Assembly: GCA_036501515.1 (NCBI GenBank)
Contig: DASYAD010000453.1
Span: forward strand, 1 to 64,000
DNA from: Trebonia sp036501515
GTDB taxonomy: Bacteria; Actinomycetota; Actinomycetes; Streptosporangiales; Streptosporangiaceae
DNA length: 64,000 nt
Direction: 5' to 3'
Positions 58,701-64,000 of this stretch are shown one piece after another (the stretch's first letter is position 1; each line of letters opens with the position of its first letter). A program made the position numbers and the translations under genes. The notes below the pieces were generated by a model. The model made no database searches, was not told the DNA's origin, and was given only the letters and a program-made list of their open reading frames with translations.

Positions 58701-59054
58701 ACCGGCTACTCGTCGCTCAGTTACCTGCTTGAGCTGCCGATCGACGTGCTCAAGATCGACAAGACGTTCGTGACGGGTATCGCCTCCTCCTGGCGGCGCC
58801 ACGCGCTGGTGGAAGGCATCATCAGGCTCGCGCGGACGCTTGAGGTCGAGGTCATCGCCGAGGGGATCGAGAACGAGACCGAGCGCGAGCTGCTGGCCGG
58901 GATGGGCTGCCAGTTCGGCCAGGGGTACCTGCTGTCGGTCCCGGTCGACGCCAGCGCGGCGGCGGCCATGCTCAGGCGCGGCCGCGGCCTGGTCAGCGAG
59001 CTGCCGCGGCGGAGCAGGAAGACGCCGGACGAGCGGTACCTCACCGACCTGTGA
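55704..59054 (+). CDS. Membrane-bound GAF-PAS-GGDEF-EAL protein (cyclic di-GMP turnover)
   Basis: A 1116-residue signalling protein. Residues ~15-310 form about nine helices; a GAF-like domain (~340-495), a PAS domain (~505-620), GGDEF (~630-785) and EAL (~800-1100) follow. The GGDEF motif is intact (ARLGGDEFALLID), so diguanylate cyclase activity is likely. EAL reads ESL (GFESLLRW), but the other phosphodiesterase residues are kept (LELTESLLL, IDDFGTGYSSL, IDKTFV, AEGIENETE). A 35-residue Ser/Gly-rich insertion interrupts the EAL domain near 890-925. An ATG eleven codons downstream is an alternative start. The sensed signal is unknown. Confidence 0.92.
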   Translation: MSGMGSAEGGDMGIRLAPRRLLAGYALGMAVLVAAHYALGRPGSWLAAVIDVGSAAAIVAGTLLNSPARRAPWLLLAGATLTGALGDLVARVQVSVSHAALPFPSYSDAVYLLGYPLFVAGLALFIRARSVERDRRSLVDAVTATVALALLYWLFLVLPNALDPGYTWQQRLVASAYPVGDLLVLVTLGRLLTPGTWRGVSFALLTVGTLAGIASDVVYDLAEATGHHAGGPLLHLGWLLCYVAIGAAALHPSMTDLTRPAARASEAAAGSVVLLVVASLVPPVILFVHAIQHRDGLDGVVAVAVGVLYLLMLSRLWDVAASHRRSLVRERTLRMASAALASASSVEDVAAAVRDTATSLVPGLPVEHAAFLSVRDGDCLRPVAPPGAAAPPYPPEPVDVWTRLAGGRTPRFVSLTDIRTVRHEVIPDDQAATELSPRLSYEGALLCPLTLKDRPAGDPFIGLLVFFGDRRTMSGLAGALEILAGQTALAVERVGLTQEVVRQRGEALFRTLVQDTSDVILIVDDARRVRYATPSAVDIFGPVTVEGARLTELVAPAAREDVDRVLDLMLTLSGDGASPGYLLQIERLDGRTAVLEVRWSDLRADSTVGGLVLTLRDVTEQHELEEELKYRAFHDALTRLPNRSLFAQEAGTALEAARGSGRTAGVLFVDLDDFKVVNDTMGHSVGDELLVAVATRLAATVRESDTAARLGGDEFALLIDDAADADAVDAFAERIVAAFTEPFTLSEAKVLASATVGVATSEDSDDVDEVLRHADLALYAAKAAGKRRWRHYQPVLTSGMLRRREIQAALEDAVQSSAFTLVYQPIVVLESGEIAGFESLLRWPHPRWGMMLPGQFISLAEETGLIVPLGTWVLRQALQDMARWRRELPARVPEDAGAPLSDDARSGSGRSGSNGSSGLEAAGSELPAPHVSVNVSARQFRDPGFADSVRQALEAAGLPPSALLLELTESLLLGGNDRIRSDLSELKEIGVRLAIDDFGTGYSSLSYLLELPIDVLKIDKTFVTGIASSWRRHALVEGIIRLARTLEVEVIAEGIENETERELLAGMGCQFGQGYLLSVPVDASAAAAMLRRGRGLVSELPRRSRKTPDERYLTDL

Positions 59055-59073
59055 GCCTTGGTAGCCTTCTCCG

Positions 59074-59739
59074 ATGCGGACCAGCCGCCTGGAGGCGTTC
59101 AGCGACGGCGTGCTCGCCATCATCATCACGATCATGGTGCTCGACCTCCGCCAGCCCGTCGAAGCCCACGGCCACGAGGGCACCACGTTCGCCGACCTGT
59201 GGCACACGACCGTTCCCGGGCTGCTCAGCTACCTGCTCAGCTTCGTCTACGTGGGCATCTACTGGACCAACCACCACCACATGTTCCAGCTCACCGAGCG
59301 GGTCACCGGCGGCATCCTGTGGGCCAACCTCGCCTTGCTGTTCTGCCTGTCGCTCTTCCCGTTTACCACGCAGTGGGCGGATGAGACCGGCTACGCCCGC
59401 ACCCCGGTTTTCTGCTACGCCCTTAACCTGCTCGCGGCGGGGGTCGCCTACTGGCTGCTGCAGTCGGTGATCATCAGGTCCCAGGGGCCCGATTCGGCCC
59501 TGCGCAAGGCGATCGGCCGCGACTTCAAGGGCAAGGCCTCGCCGGTCGGCTACGTCATCGGGTGCGTCGCGGCCCTGTTCGGCACCGGAACCGGCTTTTA
59601 CCGCCCGGGCATCTGGGTCGCGGTCGCCTGCTTCGTCGCGGTCGCCGCCCTGTGGATCATCCCCGACCGGCGGATCGAGACCATCATCGCGGCCCACCCC
59701 GAGCTTTCGGCCGAGCCCCCGTCTGAGGAGTCAAGATAA
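59074..59739 (+). CDS. TMEM175 family potassium channel-like protein (DUF1211)
   Basis: A 221-residue membrane protein with one six-helix repeat. Helix 1 carries the family filter motif RLEAFSDGVLAIIITIMVLDL; LSYLLSFVYVGIYWTNHHHMF and WANLALLFCLSLFPFTTQW are the other conserved helices. Bacterial TMEM175 proteins form tetrameric K+ leak channels. It starts 19 bases after the GGDEF-EAL gene and may be in its operon. Its stop TAA overlaps an ATA that seems to be the damaged start of the next gene. Confidence 0.9.
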   Translation: MRTSRLEAFSDGVLAIIITIMVLDLRQPVEAHGHEGTTFADLWHTTVPGLLSYLLSFVYVGIYWTNHHHMFQLTERVTGGILWANLALLFCLSLFPFTTQWADETGYARTPVFCYALNLLAAGVAYWLLQSVIIRSQGPDSALRKAIGRDFKGKASPVGYVIGCVAALFGTGTGFYRPGIWVAVACFVAVAALWIIPDRRIETIIAAHPELSAEPPSEESR

Positions 59740-60611
59740 CAGCAAGAAGCTTCCGGTGCGTCCGGCGGGTTCCGTTCGGCGCCTTGGCCCTGGGCGCCGC
59801 GCTCACCCTCGCCGCCGCGCTTGCCCTGGGCGGCTGCGCCGCGTCCGCCGGATCACCGGCCTCGGCTACCGGGTCCGCGTCGCCGGTGCCGCCCTCGCCC
59901 TCCACGGGCCCCGGGTGCGGCGGCGACTACTGCCCGCCGGCCGACTGGGACACCGCCCGCGCGACGACGCCGCTGACCCAGATCCCGCCGTTCTCCGAGC
60001 CGCTCAACGTGGTGATCAGCGCTAAGTCGACCGTCTCGCTGGCCGCGATCCAGCAGGCGCTGACCAAGTGGGAGACGGTCTCCACCGCGACCACGGTGAG
60101 CATTACCGGGATCCACCTCAAGTGCATCTCCTCGGAGTCGGCTAACGTCACCGGCCACGGCTACGCGCCGCAGCAGGTGGCCTGGCGGCTCGGCGGCTGC
60201 CTTGACGGCAACGACCGCTCGCTCACCGGGGACGAAGACCACGTGCGGATCTGGAACCAGCCGCTCACGGGCAGCAAGTACGGCGCCTGGTTCATCGCCG
60301 CCAGCTACGAGACCCTGTGCCTGGTCCGTAACGGCAAGCTGGTGCCGGCCAGCACCGACAAGGCGTACGCGGCCCTGCACCCGGACAAGGCCTACCACTG
60401 CGTCGACGGCGGCCCCGGCAGCATCGCCACCGCCCACCCGGACGGCTACCAGGACGCCGCCAGGGACTTCTCGGCCGCCGTGGTCAGCGCCGCCCGCGGG
60501 CGGGGCTGGCAGGCCAGCGAACGGACGGTCACCGTGAAGCGCGGCGGCGGCACGGGGGAGGGCGGCGTCCCGTTCGACGGCACCGTGTACGTTCTGACCG
60601 TTACGTCCTAG
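59736..60611 (+). CDS. Secreted lipoprotein of unknown function, start codon in doubt
   Basis: A lipoprotein with lipobox LGGC, a Ser/Pro/Gly linker, then a globular domain of about 210 residues with several cysteines (CGGDYC, LKC, LGGC, YHC). No known family. With the TTG at 59784 the signal would begin MALGAALTLA and lack any basic residue. Reading from ATA 59736 adds ITARSFRCVRRVPFG, a perfect basic n-region, and overlaps the TMEM175 stop as ATAA. I therefore think the original start was ATG, now ATA, which may still serve poorly. The upstream coding support for 59736 is inference. Confidence 0.6.
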   Translation: MTARSFRCVRRVPFGALALGAALTLAAALALGGCAASAGSPASATGSASPVPPSPSTGPGCGGDYCPPADWDTARATTPLTQIPPFSEPLNVVISAKSTVSLAAIQQALTKWETVSTATTVSITGIHLKCISSESANVTGHGYAPQQVAWRLGGCLDGNDRSLTGDEDHVRIWNQPLTGSKYGAWFIAASYETLCLVRNGKLVPASTDKAYAALHPDKAYHCVDGGPGSIATAHPDGYQDAARDFSAAVVSAARGRGWQASERTVTVKRGGGTGEGGVPFDGTVYVLTVTS

Positions 60612-60725
60612 CGTGTCCCGCGCTGGGAGACGTGTCCAGGCGGGGCGACGTGTCCGGGCGCTGCGACTTGTGCGGGCGGTGAGACGTGTCCGGGCGGTAA
60701 TACGTGTCCGGGCGGCAGGTGCGGT
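60609..60725 (+). repeat. 18-19-bp tandem repeat anchored at the lipoprotein stop codon
   Basis: About six units of (G)ACGTGTCCGGGCGGT begin at the TAG stop (TAGCGTGTCC...) and continue up to the start region of the FAD monooxygenase. Individual units vary in one to four bases. They fill nearly the whole 130-bp gap. Confidence 0.8.
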
Positions 60726-60743
60726 GAGAGGCGGGGTGACCAG

Positions 60744-62012
60744 ATGACCAGCGGGCAACCGGGAGCTGCGGGCGCGCCGCGGATCGCGGTACTCGGCGGC
60801 GGTATCGGCGGCGTCGCCGCCGCCGCGTTCCTCCGCCTGGCTGGCCTGCGGGCCACCGTCTACGAGCAGGCTTCCCAGCTCAGGGAGGTGGGCGCGGGCG
60901 TGGTGGTGGCGCCGAACGCCGTCCGCCTGCTGCGCGCGCTCGGTGTGCTCGGCCCGTTCACGGAACGGGCGGTGCCGCTGGAGACCGGCTGGGAGTTCCG
61001 CCGCTGGCGTGACGGCCGCGTGCTGTCCGCGGAGGATCTGGCGACCGAGTGCGAGCGGCGCTACGGTGAGCGCACCTACACCGCGCACCGCGCCGACCTG
61101 CTTGACGCGATCAGTCGTGCGGTCCCGGCGGAGGATATCCAGCTGGGCCGCCGCTGCGTGGAGACGGACCTGACGGGCCCGCACCCGGTGCTGCGGTTCG
61201 CGGACGGCGCCACGGTCGAGGCCGACGTGCTGGTGGGCGCCGACGGCATCCATTCGATGGTCCGCGCCGCCGTCACCGGGTCCGGCGTCACGGGGTCCGG
61301 CGTCACGGGGTCCGGGGCCGGTGTCACGGGGTCCGGGGCTGCGGTGTTCTCGGGGCTGTGCGCGTTCCGCGCGCTGGTGCCCGCCGAGCAGGCGCCCGCG
61401 TTCGCCCGGCGGCCCGCGCAGACCCTCTGGCTCGGCCCCGGCCACCATCTGGTGCACTACCCGATCTCGGCCGGCAAGCTGGTCAACCTGGTCGCCTTCG
61501 CCCCGGCCGGCGACTACACGACCGAGTCGTGGACCGCGACCGCGACCGTTGAGGAGCTGCTGGCTGAGTTCGCCGGCTGGGACGACCGCCTCGTCAGCCT
61601 CATCGCCGCCGCCCAGCAGCCCGGTCGCTGGGCGCTGCTCGACCGCGCACCGCTCACCCGCTGGACGCGCGGCGCCGCGACCCTGCTCGGCGACGCCGCC
61701 CACCCGATGTTCCCGTTCTTCGGCCAGGGCGCCGCCCAGGCGATCGAGGACGCGGCCACGCTGGCCCGCTGCCTCGCGGCCGACCCGGCGAGTCCGGCTG
61801 ACGCCCTGCGCCGCTACGAGGAGACCCGCATTCACCGCACGACCCGGCTGCAGCAGGTCAGCCACGCCCGCGCGCACCTCAACCACCTGCCGGACGGCCC
61901 CGAGCAGCAAGCCAGAGACGCCTCGTTCGCCGAGTCCGACCCGCTGGCCGCCAGCGCCTGGATCTACGCCCACGACGCCCACGCCGACCCCGCCCCCGAC
62001 GCCTCGCACTGA
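60744..62012 (+). CDS. FAD-dependent monooxygenase (PHBH-type) with repeat insertion
   Basis: A 422-residue flavin monooxygenase. The N-terminal dinucleotide motif is VLGGGIGGVAAAAFLRLAG, the DG motif VLVGADGIHSMVR, and the GD motif TLLGDAAHPMFPFFGQGAAQAIEDA. Such enzymes hydroxylate aromatic or other cyclic substrates with NAD(P)H and oxygen. Directly after the DG motif lies a 23-residue stretch of Val-Thr-Gly-Ser-Gly repeats, a recent tandem expansion not part of the fold. ATG start with AGGCGGGG upstream. The stop codon opens a 13-bp tandem repeat. Substrate unknown. Confidence 0.88.
   Translation: MTSGQPGAAGAPRIAVLGGGIGGVAAAAFLRLAGLRATVYEQASQLREVGAGVVVAPNAVRLLRALGVLGPFTERAVPLETGWEFRRWRDGRVLSAEDLATECERRYGERTYTAHRADLLDAISRAVPAEDIQLGRRCVETDLTGPHPVLRFADGATVEADVLVGADGIHSMVRAAVTGSGVTGSGVTGSGAGVTGSGAAVFSGLCAFRALVPAEQAPAFARRPAQTLWLGPGHHLVHYPISAGKLVNLVAFAPAGDYTTESWTATATVEELLAEFAGWDDRLVSLIAAAQQPGRWALLDRAPLTRWTRGAATLLGDAAHPMFPFFGQGAAQAIEDAATLARCLAADPASPADALRRYEETRIHRTTRLQQVSHARAHLNHLPDGPEQQARDASFAESDPLAASAWIYAHDAHADPAPDASH
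61272..61340 (+). repeat. 15-bp-type tandem array inside the FAD monooxygenase
   Basis: Units GTCACCGGGTCCGGC (61272), GTCACGGGGTCCGGC (61287), a 21-bp version (61302) and an 18-bp version (61323), coding Val-Thr-Gly-Ser-Gly with small additions. Confidence 0.85.
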
Positions 62013-62045
62013 CCCCGCCCACTGACCCCGCCCACTGACCCCGCC
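62007..62045 (+). repeat. 13-bp tandem repeat across the monooxygenase stop codon
   Basis: CACTGACCCCGCC occurs three times without gap; the first copy contains the TGA stop of the gene. Related CCCGCC-rich sequence continues to about 62175. Confidence 0.85.
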
Positions 62046-62206
62046 CACACGCCCACACGCCCGCACCGACCCCCGCCCCCGGCGCCCCGCACCGACCCCG
62101 CCCAGGGCGCCCGCGGCGCCCGCGCTGACCTGGCCCGCGGTGCCCGGACTGACCCGGCCCGCGGCGCCCGCGCTCCCCTAACCGCCACCGAATGGCGGGC
62201 CATTCG

Positions 62207-62309
62207 CGACTTTCTATCAGTTAGGGTTGCTGAAATCATGACAAAAGGGACAGAAAATAGCTCTAACTGATAGAAAGTCGGGGAAACGGTTCCAACTGAT
62301 GGGAAGTCG
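62207..62309. repeat. 18-bp perfect inverted repeat plus a third degenerate copy
   Basis: CGACTTTCTATCAGTTAG (62207-62224) is perfectly complementary to CTAACTGATAGAAAGTCG (62263-62280) with a 38-nt AT-rich loop. CCAACTGATGGGAAGTCG (62292-62309) repeats the right arm with three changes, 29 bp after it. It could be a small mobile-element remnant, a structured RNA or a protein-binding array. Confidence 0.8.
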
Positions 62310-62349
62310 CTCCGGAAGTCACGACCGGGGCTGGCCGGCTAACGGGACC

Positions 62350-62418
62350 GCTAGCGGGGCCGGCTAGCGAGGCCGGCTAGCAGGGCCGGCTAGCAGGGCC
62401 GGCTAGCAGGTCGGCTAA
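62350..62418. repeat. 13-bp tandem array with GCTAGC palindromes
   Basis: About five units of GCCGGCTAGCAGG, the middle three nearly identical. GCCGGC and GCTAGC are each self-complementary, so the array can fold in many ways. Confidence 0.8.
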
Positions 62419-62524
62419 CTCTTTTGTGCGGGGAAGTCCGAAAAGTCGCTGAAGAGCTGATTAGAGTTCGCCGAAATTCCGCTGTACGTTGGATAGCCTT
62501 CCCGATCCGACGCGTGGAGGCCCC

Positions 62525-64000
62525 GTGGAGGCTGGCCCCGGGATACAGCAAGCCGAGTCGCTGCCGCGTGCCTGGACGCCGGCCGCGACGCTGCGGATAG
62601 CCACGTCACGGCTGCTCGCCGCCCCCGCCCCGCCCCCGGCGGTTCAGGGGGTTCTGGCGTTCGCCGTCTACCTGGCCGTTTTCATCATCGGTTTCGCGCG
62701 GCCGCTGATCAGCCATCTGGGGGTGCCCGACATCGGGCAGTACTGGACGGACCCGAACTTCTATACCTGGGCGCTGCGCTGGTGGCCCTATGCCGTGTCG
62801 CACGGGATCAACCCGCTGCAGACCAGCCAGATCGGCGCGCCGGGCGGCTATAACCTGGCCTGGGCAACCACGACGCCGTCGGTGAGCCTGCTGATGTGGC
62901 CGGTCACCGCCGCCTTTGGCGTGGTGGTGTCGTTCAACGTGATGCTCCTGCTGGTGCCGCCGGCTTCGGCGCTGGCCGCCTTCATCGCCGCCCGCCGCCT
63001 GACCGGCCGTTTCTGGCCGGCGTTGCTGGCCGGCGGGGTCTACGGTTTCTGCCCGTTCGAGATGGTGCACAGCTGGCAGGGTGAGCCGAACCTCACGGTG
63101 ATCGGGCTGCTGCCGCTGCTGGTGTACCTGGTCCTGCTGTGGTGGGACGGGTCGCTCGGCCGGACCGGGTTCGTGATCTGGATGGCCGTGGTCATGGCGC
63201 TCGAGTTCTACACGTTCAGCGAGGCCTTCGCCGAGATGACCGCGGCCGGAGCGGTCACCCTGGTCATCGGCCTGGCAGTCGCCGGGCGGCCCGGCTGGCG
63301 CAAGGTGGCCCGGCTCGGCCGCCTGACCGCCGTCGCCTACGCGGGCGCGCTGCTGCTGGCCTCGCCGTACCTGCTCTACGCGGTACGCCACTACCCGGCC
63401 GCGCTCAACCGGCAGCAGCCGGATTACTCGCTGCACCTGGCCAGGCTCGTCATCCCGGTGCCGGACAAGCTTTTCGGCATCGCCGCGCTGGCGGGCTACT
63501 CCAGCCGAATCGGCCGGGCCAGCCTCGACGACTACGTGGGCCTTCCGCTGCTGATCCTGCTCGCGTTCGCGGTGCGTGCCTGGTCGAACAGGCTCACCCG
63601 GTTGCTGGTCATCACGTTCGCGGCGGTGATCGCCCTGGCCGCGGGCCCCAGCCTGATCGTCGGCGGCAAGCCGCTGTTCCCGTTGCCGTGGGGCGGGCTG
63701 TGGAGCCTGCCGGCGGCGCGCAGCGCCGAGCCGTCCCGGCTGATCGTCTTCTGCTACCTGATCCTCGCGCTCGGTCTGGCGCTCTGGCTCGCGGCGCCCG
63801 CCGCCAGCGGGTGGGCGCGGGCCGCACGATGGGGACTCGAGCTGTTCGCGGTCGCGGCGATGCTCGCCGGACTGCCCACGTCGGCCTACCAGGCGGTGAA
63901 CCCGGTTCCGCCAGGTGCCACGGCGTCAGCGGCCACGCGTCCAGCTGACCCGCTGCCGGCGTTCATCACCGACGGCCTGTACCGGCACTACCTGCGGCCG
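62525..64000 (+). CDS. Large multi-spanning membrane protein, glycosyltransferase-C-like (runs off right edge)
   Basis: The frame is open from GTG 62525, preceded by GGAGG (62516-62520), to the end of the window: 492 codons without a stop. Residues ~45-65 form the first helix (GVLAFAVYLAVFIIGFARPL), then a periplasmic loop with DPNFYTWALRWWPYAVSHGINPLQ, and at least nine further helices. The loop-then-helices layout resembles GT-C membrane glycosyltransferases and related uncharacterised actinobacterial proteins that act on polyprenyl-linked sugars, but I cannot name a family with certainty. Asp-Pro in the first loop could be the metal-site acid. Confidence 0.7.
   Translation, partial: MEAGPGIQQAESLPRAWTPAATLRIATSRLLAAPAPPPAVQGVLAFAVYLAVFIIGFARPLISHLGVPDIGQYWTDPNFYTWALRWWPYAVSHGINPLQTSQIGAPGGYNLAWATTTPSVSLLMWPVTAAFGVVVSFNVMLLLVPPASALAAFIAARRLTGRFWPALLAGGVYGFCPFEMVHSWQGEPNLTVIGLLPLLVYLVLLWWDGSLGRTGFVIWMAVVMALEFYTFSEAFAEMTAAGAVTLVIGLAVAGRPGWRKVARLGRLTAVAYAGALLLASPYLLYAVRHYPAALNRQQPDYSLHLARLVIPVPDKLFGIAALAGYSSRIGRASLDDYVGLPLLILLAFAVRAWSNRLTRLLVITFAAVIALAAGPSLIVGGKPLFPLPWGGLWSLPAARSAEPSRLIVFCYLILALGLALWLAAPAASGWARAARWGLELFAVAAMLAGLPTSAYQAVNPVPPGATASAATRPADPLPAFITDGLYRHYLRP

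Larger units (their letters stand above)
62013..62524. other. Non-coding region with three kinds of repeat
   Basis: About 510 bp without a gene. In order it holds the end of a 13-bp repeat and CG-rich degenerate copies, an AT-rich long inverted repeat with a third copy of its arm (62207-62309), and a 13-bp array with GCTAGC palindromes (about 62350-62418). The AT-rich part stands out strongly from the rest of the window. Confidence 0.7.

Noticed and set aside
62207..62418. CRISPR-like array
   Set aside because: The repeats are either an inverted pair or directly adjacent 13-bp units without unique spacers, and no cas genes are present.

Overview
The window is about 64 kb of GC-rich DNA (mostly around 70% G+C, with many GTG starts, short intergenic gaps and ATGA/GTGA overlaps). 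The families present (PaaX-type regulator, YihY/BrkB + DUF1469 + DUF3618 + DUF4235 membrane cluster, LacI-controlled sugar ABC operon without its own ATPase, YkcB/YkcC-type glycosyltransferases, L,D-transpeptidase lipoprotein) point to a soil-type filamentous actinobacterium, perhaps of the Streptosporangiales. That placement is inferred from gene content and base use only. No rRNA, tRNA, transposase, integrase, phage or CRISPR array was seen.

Layout: 0-5 kb holds cell-envelope genes (glycosyltransferase end, L,D-transpeptidase, phospholipase-D-like lipoprotein, NAD-sugar epimerase, secreted NlpC/P60 hydrolase). 5-14.4 kb is an aerobic benzoyl-CoA ('box') catabolic cluster: PaaX regulator, BoxC, BoxB, benzoate-CoA ligase, an amidohydrolase, a two-domain 3-hydroxyacyl-CoA dehydrogenase and an enoyl-CoA hydratase. 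boxA and boxD are not here. 15.3-24.5 kb is a LacI-controlled glycan uptake and cleavage operon (ABC transporter, GH31, GH127, PanE-like reductase) with palindromic operators before both lacI and the transporter. 25-34.5 kb is metabolic: a Gfo/Idh/MocA oxidoreductase, a YihY protein, a GMC oxidoreductase module followed by a pyruvate-oxidase-like TPP enzyme, an enolase-superfamily enzyme and an SDR. 34.6-46 kb mixes GH15, DUF72, GDPD, AraC, VOC, topoisomerase IB, two further YihY proteins, a three-gene membrane operon and a flavin-type oxidase. 46-55 kb carries a YkcB/YkcC-type glycosyltransferase pair, a kinase/class III aminotransferase pair, trehalose-phosphate synthase and a LigM-like O-demethylase. 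55.7-64 kb has a GGDEF-EAL protein, a TMEM175-type channel, a lipoprotein, a FAD monooxygenase and the start of a large membrane protein.

The most unusual content is repetitive. A 77-bp element occurs as exact tandem pairs at three places (13.5, 48.9 and 54.0 kb). Each pair begins on the stop codon of the preceding gene. At two sites each unit is a 26-codon mini-ORF linked to the previous one by a GTGA stop/start overlap, and at 48.9 kb the chain ends on the GTG start of the next gene, forming an apparent translational relay. Other unrelated short tandem arrays also begin at or just beside stop codons, and six arrays of exactly or nearly 15-bp period (pentapeptide repeats of different sequence) expand the coding regions of five unrelated genes. 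There are also several AT-rich inverted repeats with long loops, a duplicated gene start that forms a coupled leader peptide, and a few genes with damaged starts or ends.
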